A stretch of DNA of 64,000 nt from Yersinia massiliensis (GCF_003048255.1 NZ_CP028487.1:3658001-3722000), one strand, 5' to 3'. Positions 38,926-51,274 are shown, counted from the first letter of the stretch. Notes: generated by a model from the sequence alone, not told the origin. Numbers and translations: made by a program.

Positions 38926-39954
38926 TTAAGGCCGTTTCTGCCGATAAGGCTGGAAGGCATCAGAATAGCGCTCTTCAAAGCCCTCATCAGTTTTGACTAT
39001 CATCAGTACCGGAATACCGAGTAAATTCGCCAATGCCATTCCCCGCTCTGGCCCCAGCACATCTAACCCAGTCGATAATCCATCCGCAGTCATACAGCTT
39101 GGGTCTAAAACAGTGATAGACACCAGCCGGTGATTAATGGGCCGCCCTGTTTCGGGATCAATTGTGTGAGAATAACGGACACCATCTTTTTCAAAATAGT
39201 TGCGATAATCCCCGGAAGTTGCGATTGCCATGCGCCCTGGTTCGATAATCTCTTGAGCACTTTGTGACATGCCAGAAACCGGTTTTTCAATCGCAATGCG
39301 CCAAGGTTTATTTTCCCCATTATTACCACGGGTTCGGACTTCACCGCCGATATCGACCATATAGTTGGTGATGTTGTTGGCTTCCAAATATTCAGCGACT
39401 ACATCAACACCATAGCCTTTAGCAATAGAAGAGAGATCAACATACAACTCGGGAATACGCTTTATCAGCGCCCCATTTTCTACAGCTAAATTCTCAATAC
39501 CGACCCAAGCGCGGCGTTTGGAAATTTCAGCTTCGGTCGGTACCACATCTGGCCGCCCTTCAGGGCCAAATCCCCACAAATTGACCAATGGCCCAACCGT
39601 AACATCCAGTGCACCATCAGTCAGCCGGTTGATACGGATTGCCTCACGTACCACCTTTGCCGTCGCCACTGAAACCGCAAACGGCTTGTTTACTTCTCGG
39701 CTTTTGTTAAAGCGACTCAATTCTGAATTGGGGCGATAAGTCGACATCTGATCATTCACGACTTCTAACTCACGATCGATCTCCTGCTGTAGTCTCTCAG
39801 GACTGGGCACGGATGATCCCCCCACATACTTAATGGAGTATGAAGTGCCCATGGTTTTCCCTTCCAGATTGATCTGCTCAGGGCCACAGCCCGCCAGCAT
39901 GACAACCCCGACCACAGCCATTAACCAATGTATTACCTGTTTTTGCTTTTGCAC
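38926..39954 (-). CDS. apbE: ApbE, flavin (FMN) transferase lipoprotein
   Basis: A 342-residue exported lipoprotein: signal peptide with lipobox LAGC, then the ApbE domain (GKTMGTSYSIKY, DLSSIAKGYGVD, VDIGGEVRTRG, ATSGDYRNYF and SHTIDPETG). It attaches FMN by a phosphoester bond to threonines of NqrB and NqrC. The start is GTG at 39954 with GGGGA upstream. It follows nqrF by 68 bases; that gap holds a 16-bp direct repeat (TTGAAGCCGGTGAAAA / TTGAAGCCAGTGAATA). Confidence 0.95.
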   Translation of the reverse strand: MQKQKQVIHWLMAVVGVVMLAGCGPEQINLEGKTMGTSYSIKYVGGSSVPSPERLQQEIDRELEVVNDQMSTYRPNSELSRFNKSREVNKPFAVSVATAKVVREAIRINRLTDGALDVTVGPLVNLWGFGPEGRPDVVPTEAEISKRRAWVGIENLAVENGALIKRIPELYVDLSSIAKGYGVDVVAEYLEANNITNYMVDIGGEVRTRGNNGENKPWRIAIEKPVSGMSQSAQEIIEPGRMAIATSGDYRNYFEKDGVRYSHTIDPETGRPINHRLVSITVLDPSCMTADGLSTGLDVLGPERGMALANLLGIPVLMIVKTDEGFEERYSDAFQPYRQKRP

Positions 39955-40022
39955 GATATCCCCAATCGTTGTATTCCCTACACATTTGAAGCCGGTGAAA
40001 ATTGAAGCCAGTGAATAGAAAT

Positions 40023-41246
40023 TTAACCGCCGAAATCATCAAGCATAATATTGTCGTCTTCCACGCCGAGATCTTTCAGCATTTTGATCACGGCCGCATT
40101 CATCATCGGCGGGCCACACATATAGAATTCACAATCTTCAGGTGCTGGGTGATTTTTAAGATAATTTTCGAATAAGACGTTATGAATGAATCCGGTATAT
40201 CCCGTCCAATTATCTTCTGGCTGGGGATCAGACAACGCCACATGCCATTGGAAATTATCATTCTCAGCTTGTAGCTGGTTAAAATCTTCTTCGTAAAACA
40301 TTTCACGCAGTGAACGAGCGCCATACCAAAAACTGATTTTACGTTTCGAATGCAGCCGCTTGAGTTGATCAAAGATGTGCGAACGCATCGGTGCCATACC
40401 TGCACCACCACCAATAAAGATCATTTCAGCATCGGTATCTTTAGCGAAGAACTCACCAAATGGCCCAGAAATAACTACTTTATCGCTCGGTTTCAGGGAC
40501 CAAATATAGGATGACATTATTCCCGGCGGCGCATCAGGCTGTGAAGGTGGCGGCGTCGCAATACGCACATTCAGCATGATGATGCCACGTTCTTCTGGGT
40601 AGTTTGCCATCGAGTAAGCACGCACAGTTTGCTCCGAGACAACCGACTCATATCGGAATAAATTAAATTTATCCCAGTCGCCACGATATTCCACTGGCAC
40701 ATCAAAATCAGCGTATTTGACGGTATGCGGTTCAGCTTCAATTTGAATAAAGCCCCCAGCGCGGAACGGCACCACCTCACCGTCCGGTATTTTCAGCTTT
40801 AATTCTTTGATAAATGTGGCTTTATTATCATTAGAGATAACTTCGCACGTCCACTTTTTTACACCAAAGATTTCTTCGGGTAATTCAATTTTCAGATTTT
40901 GCTTCACGCTGACCTGACACGCCAAGCGACAACCTTCTTTGGCTTCACGCTTTGAGATATGAGAAAGCTCGGTGGGCAGAATGTCCCCGCCACCTTCTTT
41001 AATCTTGACTCGGCACTGGCCGCACGAACCACCGCCGCCACACGCTGAGGAAACGAAAATGCCATGGCTAGAAAGCAGGTTAAGCAACTTATCCCCTGCT
41101 GGAGCAACAAAAGATTTTTCCGCATCATCGTTGATATCAACACTAATATCCCCCGTATTCACCAACTTCGACTTGGCAAATAAGATCATCAGTGTCAACG
41201 CCAGCACGATGAGGGTGAACATCACTACGCCCAGAATTATTTCCAT
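40023..41246 (-). CDS. nqrF: NqrF, NADH-oxidising subunit of Na+-NQR
   Basis: A 407-residue subunit: one N-terminal membrane helix, a [2Fe-2S] ferredoxin domain ([11 protein letters not shown] plus a later Cys in GCRLACQV), an FAD-binding domain (RAYSMANYP) and an NADH-binding domain ([28 protein letters not shown]). It takes electrons from NADH and passes them through FAD and the iron-sulphur centre to the membrane subunits. It lies 15 bases after nqrE. Confidence 0.97.
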   Translation of the reverse strand: MEIILGVVMFTLIVLALTLMILFAKSKLVNTGDISVDINDDAEKSFVAPAGDKLLNLLSSHGIFVSSACGGGGSCGQCRVKIKEGGGDILPTELSHISKREAKEGCRLACQVSVKQNLKIELPEEIFGVKKWTCEVISNDNKATFIKELKLKIPDGEVVPFRAGGFIQIEAEPHTVKYADFDVPVEYRGDWDKFNLFRYESVVSEQTVRAYSMANYPEERGIIMLNVRIATPPPSQPDAPPGIMSSYIWSLKPSDKVVISGPFGEFFAKDTDAEMIFIGGGAGMAPMRSHIFDQLKRLHSKRKISFWYGARSLREMFYEEDFNQLQAENDNFQWHVALSDPQPEDNWTGYTGFIHNVLFENYLKNHPAPEDCEFYMCGPPMMNAAVIKMLKDLGVEDDNIMLDDFGG

Positions 41247-41261
41247 GAATTATTCCTGCTC

Positions 41262-41858
41262 TTATAGGCTCACACCGGCGAAAGACATAAATCCTAATGC
41301 CATCAATCCGGTCGTGATGAAGGTGATCCCTAACCCCTGTAAACCCGCAGGCACATTGGCATATTTCATTTTTTCGCGAATACCGGCAAGTGCCACAATG
41401 GCCAACATCCACCCGATGCCGGAACCAAAGCCATACACAATCGATTCAGGGAAGTTGTAATCACGTTGCGCCATAAAGGACACGCCGCCGAAGATGGCGC
41501 AGTTCACGGTAATCAAAGGCAAGAAAATACCCAATGCGTTGTACAAGGCGGGGAAATAACGATCGAGGATCATCTCCAATACCTGCACAATAGCCGCGAT
41601 AACGCCAATAAAGGTAATGAAATTCAGGAAGCTGAGATCCACCCCTTCGACCAAGGCACCATCACGCAGCACTAGGTTATAAACCAGATTATTGGCCGGT
41701 ACTGAAATGCCCAAAACGACCGTGACCGCAATACCCAGGCCAAAGGCCGTCGCCACTTTCTTGGAAACAGCCAGAAAAGTACACATTCCCAAGAAGAACG
41801 CGAGAGCCATATTTTCCACAAACACTGCGCGAACAAACAGACTGACGTAATGTTCCAT
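41262..41858 (-). CDS. nqrE: NqrE, membrane subunit of Na+-NQR
   Basis: A 198-residue integral membrane protein with six helices (RnfA/NqrE family) starting [28 protein letters not shown], and a second half beginning [14 protein letters not shown]. Cysteines in the symmetric half-helices of NqrD and NqrE hold a membrane iron centre. The ATG at 41858 follows AAGGAG; a TTG at 41864 is less likely. Confidence 0.96.
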   Translation of the reverse strand: MEHYVSLFVRAVFVENMALAFFLGMCTFLAVSKKVATAFGLGIAVTVVLGISVPANNLVYNLVLRDGALVEGVDLSFLNFITFIGVIAAIVQVLEMILDRYFPALYNALGIFLPLITVNCAIFGGVSFMAQRDYNFPESIVYGFGSGIGWMLAIVALAGIREKMKYANVPAGLQGLGITFITTGLMALGFMSFAGVSL

Positions 41859-41864
41859 CGTCAA

Positions 41865-42494
41865 TTACTCCTTCTCAATCTGCGCAGGCTTCAGGGTCCG
41901 TAGGCCCCAAATCAGCATACCAATGATAAAGAATGCACTAGGCGCTAACAGGAACAATCCATTTGGCTGATACCACCCGCCGTTTTGCACGGACTCAAGT
42001 ACCGTCACACCAAATAATTTGCCTGAGCCAATCAGCTCGCGAACAAAACCCACCAGCACTAGAATGACACCGTAGCCTAGGCCGTTACCGATACCATCCA
42101 TAAAACTTTCAATCGGTGGAGATTTCATCGCGTAGGCTTCGGCGCGCCCCATCACTATACAGTTAGTGATAATCAAGCCGACAAACACTGACAGTTGCTT
42201 GGAGATCTCAAAGGCATAAGCACGCAGTATCTGATCCACGACAATCACCAGCGAAGCAATGATGACCATCTGAACAATGATGCGCACACTATTTGGAATA
42301 TGGTTTCTGATCAATGAGATGAAAAAACTGGAGAAGGCGGTAACCAAGGTTACGGCCAGCGTCATGACTAAGGCAGTTTCCAGTTTGGTGGTAACCGCTA
42401 GCGCAGAACAAACACCCAAGATCTGTAATGCAATGGGGTTGTTATCAAATAAAGGCCCAAATAAGACCCGCTTAATCTCTTTGGTATCAGCCAT
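41865..42494 (-). CDS. nqrD: NqrD, membrane subunit of Na+-NQR
   Basis: A 209-residue RnfE/NqrD-family protein with six membrane helices. Conserved stretches include [21 protein letters not shown] and [14 protein letters not shown] (both with the iron-centre cysteines). It pairs with NqrE as an inverted-topology partner. Its start overlaps the end of nqrC by eight bases, suggesting translational coupling. Confidence 0.96.
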   Translation of the reverse strand: MADTKEIKRVLFGPLFDNNPIALQILGVCSALAVTTKLETALVMTLAVTLVTAFSSFFISLIRNHIPNSVRIIVQMVIIASLVIVVDQILRAYAFEISKQLSVFVGLIITNCIVMGRAEAYAMKSPPIESFMDGIGNGLGYGVILVLVGFVRELIGSGKLFGVTVLESVQNGGWYQPNGLFLLAPSAFFIIGMLIWGLRTLKPAQIEKE

Positions 42495-43287
42495 TTTTTA
42501 ACGCTCCTTCGCGCACTCGTTGCAGGAACGGGCCAAAGCCGTTTTCACCGAGCCAAAAATCGAAGCTGTTTTGCACCCCGTTTGAGGTCAATGTTGCTCC
42601 AGATAATCCGTCTATCGCATGAGGATCGTTAGCAGGTGCACGCCCTTTAACAATACGGATAGCCGGTTGCCCCTGATCGTCAAATAACCGTTTACCCACC
42701 CATTGGTTACGCCAATTGGGGTTCTCTATCTCCCCGCCCAGCCCCGGAGTCTCACCATGATCGTAGTAGGTAATACCGCGCACAGTTTTACCGTCGCTGT
42801 CGATAGCCACGAAGGCATACATCATCGACCACAGACCCGAGCCATAGACGGGTAAAACAATTTGATTGATCTGCCCGTCTTCACCACGCACCAAATAGAT
42901 TTCAACGATGTTGGCCCGACGCCGAATCCCAGCGATATCTTGCGCTGAGGTCAGCGCGATGCTCATTTGGTTATCGCGTAGCGCCTGAGCTCGGTCAAAA
43001 GTCGCGGGGTCTTGTTTGATAAACTGACCACTTTGTAAATCCAGTAGGCGAGGTTCAATGCGTTCAGCAAATTCGCGTTGCACTTCTTCAGCAGGCATTC
43101 TCGGTTGCAGTAAACCGGTGACCGCCAAAATATTCCGCTGTTTATCTAACAAGCGTTGCTCTTGTTGCTTCGCTTTTAGCCCGACAGCCGCACCTGACAC
43201 CACGACAGAACACACTAAGCACAACACGATCACCACCAGCAATGTTTTGCTGATGCTGTCATTATTTCTTGGTTTATCACTCGCCAC
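42487..43287 (-). CDS. nqrC: NqrC, FMN-carrying subunit of Na+-NQR
   Basis: A 266-residue protein with one N-terminal helix ([21 protein letters not shown]) and a periplasmic FMN-binding domain; [10 protein letters not shown] near the C-terminus holds the threonine that carries covalent FMN. The GTG at 43287 is preceded by a textbook ribosome site (GGAGGAAAGCCC). The frame is open to 43344 inside nqrB, but that extension is not homologous. It overlaps nqrB by 11 bases. Confidence 0.95.
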   Translation of the reverse strand: MASDKPRNNDSISKTLLVVIVLCLVCSVVVSGAAVGLKAKQQEQRLLDKQRNILAVTGLLQPRMPAEEVQREFAERIEPRLLDLQSGQFIKQDPATFDRAQALRDNQMSIALTSAQDIAGIRRRANIVEIYLVRGEDGQINQIVLPVYGSGLWSMMYAFVAIDSDGKTVRGITYYDHGETPGLGGEIENPNWRNQWVGKRLFDDQGQPAIRIVKGRAPANDPHAIDGLSGATLTSNGVQNSFDFWLGENGFGPFLQRVREGALKNG

Positions 43288-44518
43288 GGGCTTTCCTCCG
43301 CTTGATATTGGCCTGAACAACCACGTAGTCGAACAATGGTGCAAACAGGTTAGCGAACAGGATAGCGAGCATCATGCCCTCTGGATAAGCCGGATTAGCC
43401 ACTCGGATTAATACGCACATCGCGCCAATCAAACCGCCATACCACCATTTACCGGCATTGGTAAATGAGGCCGACACCGGATCGGTTGCCATAAAGACCA
43501 TGCCAAACGCAAAACCCCCGAGGACCAAATGCCAATACCAAGGCATCGCGAATAGCGGATTGGTGTCAGAGCCTATCCAATTAAACAAGTACGCGGTGGC
43601 AATCATGCCGATCATCACACCCGCCACAATCTGCCAAGAAGCCACGCGGGCAAACAGAATAATGGCCCCCCCGATCAAGATCATCAGCGTAGAGACTTCA
43701 CCAATCGATCCTGGGATGTTACCCAGAAAAGCGTCCATCCAAGTGATAGGTTGCTGGGTCACGGTGTTCACTAGACTGTGGCTACCGTTAACCGTCCATT
43801 GTGACAATGGAGTGGCGCCAGAAAAACCATCTGCTGCGGTCCACACCAAATCACCGGATATCTGCGCGGGGTAAGCAAAGAACAGGAAAGCACGTCCTGC
43901 CAGAGCTGGGTTAAGGAAATTACGCCCCGTACCACCAAAGACCTCTTTACCGATAACGACGCCGAAAGAGATCCCCAGTGCCGCCTGCCACAAAGGCAAT
44001 GTGGGCGGTACAATCAACGAAAATAAAATGGACGTGACGAAGAAACCTTCGTTGATTTCATGTTTGCGGATGATAGAAAAAACCACTTCCCAAAAACCGC
44101 CAACCAAAAACACCACGGCATAAATGGGCAGGAAATAGGCCGCCCCCAGTACCATCTTGCTGATCCAGCCCGCGTCTGGAGCAAAGGAGACACCCAACAT
44201 TTTGGCCAGTTGATAATGCCAATCACTGGCAATAATCTGTTGCAGCTCGGCACCACTGTAGAGTTGGTTTAATGCTGGGATCGCCTGAGCGCCGACGTTG
44301 TACATCCCCCAGAACATAGCTGGAAAGACCGCCAACCAGACCAGAATCATCATCCGTTTTAGGTCGATGGCATCTCGCACATGAGACGCACCCGGCGTCA
44401 CTTTACCTTGGGTATAGAAAATGGTGGCCGCAGCCTCATACAGCGGATAGTACTTTTCTAATTTCCCACCCGCTTCAAAGTGGTGCTCTATTTTCTCGAG
44501 AAAATGTTTCAGGCCCAT
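43277..44518 (-). CDS. nqrB: NqrB, FMN/riboflavin membrane subunit of Na+-NQR
   Basis: A 413-residue integral membrane subunit with about ten helices, the proposed sodium path. The covalent-FMN motif SGATP is in [12 protein letters not shown]; the conserved glycine-rich segment [22 protein letters not shown] and the C-terminal [21 protein letters not shown] match the family. It also binds riboflavin and ubiquinone in characterised complexes. It starts three bases after nqrA. Confidence 0.97.
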   Translation of the reverse strand: MGLKHFLEKIEHHFEAGGKLEKYYPLYEAAATIFYTQGKVTPGASHVRDAIDLKRMMILVWLAVFPAMFWGMYNVGAQAIPALNQLYSGAELQQIIASDWHYQLAKMLGVSFAPDAGWISKMVLGAAYFLPIYAVVFLVGGFWEVVFSIIRKHEINEGFFVTSILFSLIVPPTLPLWQAALGISFGVVIGKEVFGGTGRNFLNPALAGRAFLFFAYPAQISGDLVWTAADGFSGATPLSQWTVNGSHSLVNTVTQQPITWMDAFLGNIPGSIGEVSTLMILIGGAIILFARVASWQIVAGVMIGMIATAYLFNWIGSDTNPLFAMPWYWHLVLGGFAFGMVFMATDPVSASFTNAGKWWYGGLIGAMCVLIRVANPAYPEGMMLAILFANLFAPLFDYVVVQANIKRRKARGE

Positions 44519-44521
44519 GAG

Positions 44522-45865
44522 TTATCCTTCCTGCTCAATCTTGGTCAGTATGTCGCGCAGTACCGGGCCGTATTCGTACTTACCGGGGCAGACAAATGTG
44601 CACAATGCCAGATCTTCTTCATCCAACTCTAGACAACCCAGTGCCTGCGCACTTTCGGTATCCCCCGAAAGCAAGTCACGCAGTAAATGTGTCGCCAAAA
44701 TATCCAACGGCATGACACGTTCATAGTTACCAATAGGCACCATTGCACGCTCACCACCGTTCATATTGGTCGAAAAAGCAAACAATTTACGTTTGAAGAA
44801 ATGGCCGAGTGTGGTGCGAGTAATGGAGTATTTATCGCGACCAGGCATTACCCAGCCAAAGAGTTCCTTCTCTCGCCCCTCACGAATAACAGACACTTGC
44901 TGATGGAAACGCCCAAGATAGCCATGAGTGGCCGAGAAAGCCGTACCACTGAGAACGGAGCCAGAAATAATCCGGTTTTCACCGTCTTTCAATCTACCCG
45001 TCGTCAATTCAGACAAACTCGCGCCAAGGCGAGTGCGCAGTAATATCGGTTCATTCACTTGCGGGCCTGCCACCGCGACAATGCGGTCAGTCCACAATTC
45101 ACCAAGGGTGAAAAGTTTGCCAATCGCAATCACATCCTGATACCCCAGATGCCAAACGGTCTTGCGTGCACTCACCGGTTCAAGGAAATGAATGTGTGTG
45201 CCCACCAACCCCGCCGGATGAGGGCCAGAGAACTCATTGTAGGTTACTTGCGCGTTCGGATGGCTACTGACCGCCTGCCCTGATGCATGGCAAACATGTA
45301 CTTTCCCTTCCGTTAAGCGAGTCAGGAGGGTTAAACCATGCTTAAAGGCATCGGATTCAGTGGAAATGATCACCAGCGGATCAGCAGCTAGTGGTTGGGT
45401 ATCCATTGCACTGACAAAAATAGCCCGAGGGCGGCTACCCGGTACAGGAGTTTTACTGAAAGGGCGAGTTCGCAATGCAGTCCATAAACCTGAGGCCAGC
45501 AATTGGTTTTGTACTTGTTCATCACTCAGTTGATTGAGGGACAACTCATCATGACGTTCGAAAGCAATTTGCTCATCGCCTTCAATTTCAATCACCACCG
45601 ATTGCAGCACTCGACGCTCACCACGATGAATGGCACAGACTTTGCCGCTAGCCGGTGCGGTATACATCACTCCCGGATTTTTTTTATCTTCAAACAGAGC
45701 CTGACCTTTCTTAACCCAGTCACCTTCTTGTACCAACATGGAGGGACGCATGCCCACATATTCTTCACCCAGCAGCGCGACATGACGAATAGTTGGACCA
45801 TTTTCTATCACCTGCGAGGGTGACCCAGCGATGGGAAGGTCGAGTCCTTTCTTTATCTTAATCAT
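44522..45865 (-). CDS. nqrA: NqrA, cytoplasmic subunit of Na+-NQR
   Basis: A 447-residue peripheral subunit, first gene of the nqr operon. The N-terminus [18 protein letters not shown], the barrel-sandwich-like [19 protein letters not shown] and the C-terminal [19 protein letters not shown] are typical. The frame is open to 45931, but the ATG at 45865 is the family start; its ribosome site is weak. The complex couples NADH oxidation and ubiquinone reduction to Na+ export, replacing or complementing NDH-1. Confidence 0.96.
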   Translation of the reverse strand: MIKIKKGLDLPIAGSPSQVIENGPTIRHVALLGEEYVGMRPSMLVQEGDWVKKGQALFEDKKNPGVMYTAPASGKVCAIHRGERRVLQSVVIEIEGDEQIAFERHDELSLNQLSDEQVQNQLLASGLWTALRTRPFSKTPVPGSRPRAIFVSAMDTQPLAADPLVIISTESDAFKHGLTLLTRLTEGKVHVCHASGQAVSSHPNAQVTYNEFSGPHPAGLVGTHIHFLEPVSARKTVWHLGYQDVIAIGKLFTLGELWTDRIVAVAGPQVNEPILLRTRLGASLSELTTGRLKDGENRIISGSVLSGTAFSATHGYLGRFHQQVSVIREGREKELFGWVMPGRDKYSITRTTLGHFFKRKLFAFSTNMNGGERAMVPIGNYERVMPLDILATHLLRDLLSGDTESAQALGCLELDEEDLALCTFVCPGKYEYGPVLRDILTKIEQEG

Positions 45866-46330
45866 AAGGTTGGACAACTTTATCAGTGATATCAAATGCT
45901 GTACTGAAACCCAACGCGTACAGCCACACAAAAGAAGATACTTTCACGCTTCATATAAGCGGCAGCAAAGTGCCGATTCTATAGGGCAACCATGAATACT
46001 GACTGAAAGAATCGTAGAAATTAGGTGTTAATCGTCTCTTACGTAAAATGACCACCAAAGCCATTCAATGAACGAGCCAACAACAGCGCACGATTCTAGC
46101 ATCTAGACCTTACAGTGTCTGAAAAATGCCGTGATTTGAGTCAAGCAAATGCAAATCATTTCCCACTAACTTCTGTATATATTCGGTAAAAGCGCATTAT
46201 TAAGTCACCTTTACCGAGTTGGTATTTATTTTATACAAAACATATATTGCTAAAAATTTTCTGACTGATAATCTGCGCCTATAAATCAGAAAAGTTAGTG
46301 GCATCTAATAAATATAAGTAGGAATAATAA
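45866..46330. other. Divergent nqrA/yafK intergenic region
   Basis: 465 bases with no gene seen. It should hold the promoter of the nine-kilobase nqr cluster on the left and that of yafK on the right. The stretch around 46140-46160 (AAATGCAAATCATTT) bears a loose likeness to a Fur box, too weak to call. Confidence 0.4.
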
Positions 46331-47071
46331 ATGGGCAAAGTCGCGTTGTTGTTTGCGATGATAATTTGTTTGCCTGCGGTATCCTTCACCAGCTCAGCCA
46401 GTGAGCCAGTGGCGGTGTCCAAAGAGCTTAAACAGCAATTACTAGGGTCATCGGTCTATATTCAGATCTTCAAAGAAGAACGTACTCTGGAATTATATGC
46501 CAGATTACAGGGTGAGTATCGCCTGGTACAAAGCTATCGCATCTGTGAATTCTCAGGTGGCCTTGGCCCGAAACGCCGTGAAGGTGATTTCAAAAGTCCG
46601 GAAGGTTTTTACACTATTGATATGCGCCATTTAAAACCCGATAGTAAGTTTTATCGGGCAATCAATATTGGCTTCCCAAATGAATATGATAAGTCTCAGG
46701 GTTATTCAGGGAAATATCTGATGATCCATGGCGCTTGCAAATCAATTGGCTGTTATGCAATGACAGATGCCTATATGGACGAGATATTTAACTACGTGCA
46801 AACGGCATTTATCTTCGGTCAGGAAAAAGTCGATATCAGTATTTATCCTTTCCGAATGACAGAGCAAAACATGCAGCGCCACCGAAACTCTTCAGATTAC
46901 AATTTCTGGCGTCAATTACAGCCGGGATATACCTATTTTGCCAAAAACCGGATGCCACCAGCGGTTTCAGTCGTTAACGGGCAGTATGTACTGAGCCGCC
47001 CGCCGCTTTCCAGCGAACCGGCATCCCAGTACGCTTTGACCAAATCAAATTTGCTCACCAAAACAGAATAA
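46331..47071 (+). CDS. yafK: YafK/DpaA, L,D-transpeptidase-fold amidase
   Basis: A 246-residue exported protein with a signal peptide ([19 protein letters not shown]) and a YkuD catalytic domain; the active-site motif is [14 protein letters not shown] with the nucleophilic cysteine. The E. coli homologue (DpaA, LdtF) cuts the bond joining Braun lipoprotein to peptidoglycan. Length equals E. coli YafK. The last 27 bases overlap the 3' end of yafJ on the other strand. Confidence 0.93.
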   Translation: MGKVALLFAMIICLPAVSFTSSASEPVAVSKELKQQLLGSSVYIQIFKEERTLELYARLQGEYRLVQSYRICEFSGGLGPKRREGDFKSPEGFYTIDMRHLKPDSKFYRAINIGFPNEYDKSQGYSGKYLMIHGACKSIGCYAMTDAYMDEIFNYVQTAFIFGQEKVDISIYPFRMTEQNMQRHRNSSDYNFWRQLQPGYTYFAKNRMPPAVSVVNGQYVLSRPPLSSEPASQYALTKSNLLTKTE

Positions 47072-47809
47072 TGAAAATTCACCTGGTGCAATTTTGTGCC
47101 AGGTTTCATTGACTGTCAGAGGCTGCGTGGCGATCACCGTGACCACATCATTGGGTGTGGTTTGGCGCTGAAAATCGATTTCAACATCTTGATCCAGCAA
47201 CGTCGCTTTGCCGAAAGGCGCACGGCGGGTTATCCAATATAAATTGGTCGAACAGAACGCCATCACAAAACGCCCGTCCGAGAGCAACATATTAAACACG
47301 CCTTTTTTGCGCAGCTGCTCGCATAGCGTTGCGATATAGCGAAATACGGCTGGCCAATTACTGGGGGTTCGCGGGTAACGCTTGGCTAATTGATTTAGCA
47401 GCCAGCAGAAAGCATATTCGCTATCAGTCTGGCCAATAGGCCGGAAAGTCCCAGTATCTAATTGACGATAGCCCTTTAGCTGCCCGTTGTGAGCGTAAGT
47501 CCAGTTTCTGCCCCACATTTCGCGGGTAAACGGGTGAGTATTTTCTAACGCCACTTCCCCTCGGTTGGCCTGACGGATATGCGAAACCACCGCACAGGAT
47601 TTTATCGGATAATCTTGTACCAAGCGGGCAATTGGCGAGTTAAAACTTGGTTTGGGATCTTTAAACGTGCGGCAACCATTACCTTCATAGAAAGTAATGC
47701 CCCAGCCATCTTTATGCGGGCCTGTTCCCCCACCTCGTTGCACTAGACCGGTAAAACTAAAGCAAATATCCGTGGGAACATTTGCGCTCATCCCGAGCAA
47801 TTCGCACAT
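47045..47809 (-). CDS. yafJ: YafJ, class II glutamine amidotransferase-like protein
   Basis: A 254-residue protein with an N-terminal nucleophile amidotransferase fold. Cys2 of [14 protein letters not shown] becomes the catalytic residue after methionine removal; [28 protein letters not shown] and the THPF and YAHNGQL segments match GATase II sites. Its physiological substrate is unknown. The ATG at 47809 follows GGGAGG. It follows gmhA in the same orientation, as in E. coli. Confidence 0.94.
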   Translation of the reverse strand: MCELLGMSANVPTDICFSFTGLVQRGGGTGPHKDGWGITFYEGNGCRTFKDPKPSFNSPIARLVQDYPIKSCAVVSHIRQANRGEVALENTHPFTREMWGRNWTYAHNGQLKGYRQLDTGTFRPIGQTDSEYAFCWLLNQLAKRYPRTPSNWPAVFRYIATLCEQLRKKGVFNMLLSDGRFVMAFCSTNLYWITRRAPFGKATLLDQDVEIDFQRQTTPNDVVTVIATQPLTVNETWHKIAPGEFSLFCFGEQI

Positions 47810-47920
47810 AACTAACCTCCCGCTTAGACCTTTAATTCTTGTTGTTGCAGCGGTGTTAGCTGCGTTTTTCACTTACCAGACACTGTTTTTACCAGACACG
47901 GTTTCGTTGAGGGTGATTCA

Positions 47921-47957
47921 AGGTGATCAACACCACTCGTTTCAGCGTTGATCACCT
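47921..47957 (-). terminator. Possible terminator after gmhA
   Basis: An 11-bp perfect stem AGGTGATCAAC/GTTGATCACCT with a 15-nt loop lies eight bases past the gmhA stop. No long T run follows, so it may only attenuate read-through into yafJ. Confidence 0.5.
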
Positions 47958-47964
47958 CAGCACA

Positions 47965-48546
47965 TCAGGCTTTTACCATCTCTTTTTCAATCAACTGAAT
48001 CAAGATATGAATCGCCTTGATATGAATTTCCTGAATGCGATCGGCATAACCGAAATGCGGCACTCGGATTTCGATATCCGCTGAGCCCGCCATTTTACCG
48101 CCATCTTTACCTGTCAGGGTGATGACTTTCATGCCCTTAGCGCGAGCAGCTTCAATCGCTTTAATGATGTTGCCTGAATTCCCTGATGTAGAAATGCCCA
48201 GCAGGACATCCCCCTCACGGCCAACAGCTTCAACATAACGCGAGAAAACATAGTCATAACCAAAGTCATTACTGACACAAGAGAGATGGCTAACATCTGA
48301 GATCGCAATCGCTGGATAACCAGGGCGATTCTCACGATAACGGCCAGTCAATTCTTCAGCAAAATGCATGGCGTCACAATGGGAACCGCCATTCCCGCAT
48401 GACAAGACTTTGCCACCCGCTTTAAAAGAATCAGCCAACAGGACGGCTGCGCGTTGAATAGCATCGATGTTTGCATCATCTTTCAGAAAGTTTGCCAGCG
48501 TGTCTGCTGCTTCGTTCAATTCACTGCGGATTAAATCGTGGTACAT
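47965..48546 (-). CDS. gmhA: GmhA, sedoheptulose-7-phosphate isomerase
   Basis: A 193-residue SIS-domain isomerase that makes D-glycero-D-manno-heptose 7-phosphate, the first step of heptose synthesis for the lipopolysaccharide core. Conserved [21 protein letters not shown] and [11 protein letters not shown] hold substrate- and zinc-binding residues. The ATG at 48546 follows GAGG. Divergent from fadE. Confidence 0.97.
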   Translation of the reverse strand: MYHDLIRSELNEAADTLANFLKDDANIDAIQRAAVLLADSFKAGGKVLSCGNGGSHCDAMHFAEELTGRYRENRPGYPAIAISDVSHLSCVSNDFGYDYVFSRYVEAVGREGDVLLGISTSGNSGNIIKAIEAARAKGMKVITLTGKDGGKMAGSADIEIRVPHFGYADRIQEIHIKAIHILIQLIEKEMVKA

Positions 48547-48745
48547 GGGAGCCTCTTTTATAGTCCTATGGCATCAATATTTTCCTGTGTCAGTGTACCG
48601 GATAGCATAAAAAGCGAGAAGCGCTGTGATGCGTTACAGGAAAGAGTTTTCACGAGGATTGAGAACAAATTGTGAGATGAGTTGTAAATAGCATGTAATG
48701 GTATTGATAAAAATAATGAGATGGACTAAAACAAATGTATCACTC

Positions 48746-48762
48746 AACAGGTCAGACCTCCT
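48746..48762 (+). promoter_or_regulatory. FadR-like operator of fadE
   Basis: AACAGGTCAGACCTCCT, 20 bases before the fadE start, contains the palindromic core GGTCAGACC that matches the FadR pattern (GGTC-N-GACC). FadR represses fadE in E. coli until long-chain acyl-CoA accumulates. Confidence 0.65.
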
Positions 48763-48781
48763 ACATCTCAGGAGCATTATT

Positions 48782-51229
48782 ATGATGGTTCTTAGCATTG
48801 TTGCCTTGCTGGTTCTTATTGGTGTGTTGTTCTATCACCGGGTGAACCTCTATCTCAGTAGTTTGATTCTTGTGGTCTACACCGTAGCACTAGGTGCGTC
48901 GCAGTTATGGTCATACTGGGTACTATTGCCACTGATGATTGTTTTACTGCCTTTGTTGCTCACACCGGTGCGCCAATCACTGTTTTCTGCGCCGGCATTG
49001 CGCATGTTCCGTAAAGTTATGCCTGCGATGTCACGGACTGAAAAAGAAGCCATTGATGCCGGCACTACTTGGTGGGAAGGCGATTTGTTCCAAGGTCAAC
49101 CTGACTGGAAGAAATTGCACAACTACCCAAAACCACAGTTAACCGCAGAAGAGCAAGCGTTTATCGATGGGCCTGTTGAAGAAGCCTGCCGTCTGGCAAA
49201 TGACTTCCAGATTACCCATGAATTGGCCGACTTGCCGCCAGAACTGTGGGCGTATCTGAAAGAAAAACGCTTCTTTGCGATGATCATTAAGAAAGAGTAC
49301 GGCGGTCTTGAGTTCTCGGCCTATGCGCAGGCTCGGGTACTGCAAAAACTGTCGGGCGTATCAGGTATCTTAGCTATCACCGTGGGCGTACCTAACTCCC
49401 TTGGCCCCGGCGAACTTCTACAGCATTACGGGACTGAAGAACAAAAGAATCATTATCTGCCAGGCTTGGCCCGTGGCGATGAGATTCCATGCTTCGCCCT
49501 GACCAGCCCAGAGGCCGGTTCTGATGCTGGCGCAATTCCCGACACTGGCACCGTTTGCATGGGGGAATGGCAAGGTAAACAAGTGCTGGGCATGCGCCTG
49601 ACATGGAACAAACGCTATATCACCCTTGCACCTATCGCCACTGTACTCGGCTTAGCCTTCAAATTATCGGATCCTGAGCATCTGTTGGGTGAAACCGTTG
49701 ATTTAGGGATTACTTGTGCATTGATCCCGACTAACACCCCAGGGGTAGAAATCGGTCACCGTCACTTCCCGCTGAACGTGCCTTTCCAAAATGGTCCGAC
49801 ACGCGGCAACGATATCTTTGTCCCCATTGATTACATTATCGGTGGGCCAAAAATGGCCGGTCAGGGCTGGCGTATGCTGGTGGAATGCCTGTCGGTGGGC
49901 CGCGGTATCACGCTGCCTTCGAATGCCACAGGTAGCCTGAAAAGTGTGGCGATGGGGATCGGTGCTTATGCCTATATCCGCCGCCAGTTCAAAATCTCCA
50001 TCGGTAAAATGGAGGGGATTGAAGAACCATTGGCACGTATCGCGGGTAACGCCTATGTGATGGATGCTGCTGCCACCTTGGTCACCAGCGGCATTATGTT
50101 GGGTGAGAAACCGGCGGTATTATCGGCCATTGTTAAATATCACTGTACCCACCGAGGCCAGCGCGCCGTGATGGACGCGATGGATATTGCGGGGGGTAAA
50201 GGTATCTGTCTGGGCCCAACTAACTTTATTGCCCGTAGCTATCAGGGTGCGCCAATTGGTATCACCGTTGAAGGTGCGAATATCCTGACTCGTAGCATGA
50301 TTATCTTCGGTCAAGGTGCTATTCGTTGCCATCCATTTGTCCTTGATGAAATGGCAGCGGCACAATCTAACGATGTCGCGGCGTTTGATAAAGCCTTGTT
50401 TGGGCATCTGGGCCATGTTGGCAGTGCCAAGATCCGCAGCTTCTGGTTGGGTCTGACTGATGGCCGTACTAGCGCTACACCGGTGAAAGACAGCACTCGC
50501 CGCTATTACCAGCAGATGAACCGCTTGAGCGCCAATCTGGCCTTGTTGTCAGATGTCTCAATGGGTGTACTCGGCGGTAGCCTGAAGCGTCGTGAACGTA
50601 TTTCCGCTCGTCTTGGCGATATTCTCAGCCAATTGTATTTGGCATCAGCGACACTGAAACGCTATGAAGATGAAGGCCGCCAGAAAGAAGATTTACCGCT
50701 GGTCCACTGGGGCGTTCAAGATGCGCTGTACCAAGCGGAGCAAGCGCTAGATGACTTACTGCGTAACTTCCCGAATGGTTTGATCGCCGGATTGATGCGC
50801 TTCGTCGTCTTCCCATTTGGCCGCTCACATCAGGCACCATCAGATAAGTTGGATCATCAGATAGCGCAATTGTTGCAAGTGCCATCAGCAACCCGCAGCC
50901 GTATTGGTCGTGGTCAATACCTGACACCGAGCGAGTTTAACCCTGTCGGTTTACTGGAAGCCGCATTGCAGGATGTCATTGCAGCAGAACCGATTCATAA
51001 GCGCCTGAGTAAAGAAGCCGGTAAGAGCCTGCCATTTACTCGCCTTGATATGCTGGCAAAACGCGCGCTGGCTGAAGGGAAAATCAGCGCAGAAGAAGCG
51101 GCAGTCCTGACTAAAGCCGAAGATAGCCGTCTGCGTTCAATTAATGTCGATGAATTTGAAGCAGATGAATTGGCCGTTAAACCAAAGGTAAAGCAGTCAG
51201 CGAAACCACGGCAAACTGAAGCCGCCTAA
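48782..51229 (+). CDS. fadE: FadE, acyl-CoA dehydrogenase
   Basis: An 815-residue flavoenzyme of fatty-acid beta-oxidation, catalysing the first oxidation of acyl-CoA. Two N-terminal membrane segments ([21 protein letters not shown] and [19 protein letters not shown]) are followed by a conserved acyl-CoA dehydrogenase domain ([54 protein letters not shown]) and a FadE-specific C-terminal domain. The frame opens at 48698, but the ATG pair at 48782/48785 follows AGGAG and matches E. coli (MMILS). The last residues (KPRQTEAA) resemble the E. coli end. Confidence 0.96.
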   Translation: MMVLSIVALLVLIGVLFYHRVNLYLSSLILVVYTVALGASQLWSYWVLLPLMIVLLPLLLTPVRQSLFSAPALRMFRKVMPAMSRTEKEAIDAGTTWWEGDLFQGQPDWKKLHNYPKPQLTAEEQAFIDGPVEEACRLANDFQITHELADLPPELWAYLKEKRFFAMIIKKEYGGLEFSAYAQARVLQKLSGVSGILAITVGVPNSLGPGELLQHYGTEEQKNHYLPGLARGDEIPCFALTSPEAGSDAGAIPDTGTVCMGEWQGKQVLGMRLTWNKRYITLAPIATVLGLAFKLSDPEHLLGETVDLGITCALIPTNTPGVEIGHRHFPLNVPFQNGPTRGNDIFVPIDYIIGGPKMAGQGWRMLVECLSVGRGITLPSNATGSLKSVAMGIGAYAYIRRQFKISIGKMEGIEEPLARIAGNAYVMDAAATLVTSGIMLGEKPAVLSAIVKYHCTHRGQRAVMDAMDIAGGKGICLGPTNFIARSYQGAPIGITVEGANILTRSMIIFGQGAIRCHPFVLDEMAAAQSNDVAAFDKALFGHLGHVGSAKIRSFWLGLTDGRTSATPVKDSTRRYYQQMNRLSANLALLSDVSMGVLGGSLKRRERISARLGDILSQLYLASATLKRYEDEGRQKEDLPLVHWGVQDALYQAEQALDDLLRNFPNGLIAGLMRFVVFPFGRSHQAPSDKLDHQIAQLLQVPSATRSRIGRGQYLTPSEFNPVGLLEAALQDVIAAEPIHKRLSKEAGKSLPFTRLDMLAKRALAEGKISAEEAAVLTKAEDSRLRSINVDEFEADELAVKPKVKQSAKPRQTEAA

Positions 51230-51251
51230 TCATTTATATTTGTGTCTATTC

Positions 51252-51274
51252 AAGCCCCCAATCACTGGGGGTTT
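51252..51274 (+). terminator. Terminator after fadE
   Basis: AAGCCCCCA/TGGGGGTTT forms a 9-bp stem (one G-T wobble) with a 5-nt loop, 22 bases after the fadE stop, ending in a short T run. Confidence 0.65.

Noticed and set aside
46140..46160. Fur-box-like sequence upstream of nqrA
   Set aside because: Only a loose match to the 19-bp consensus in an A/T-rich context; too weak to report as a site.
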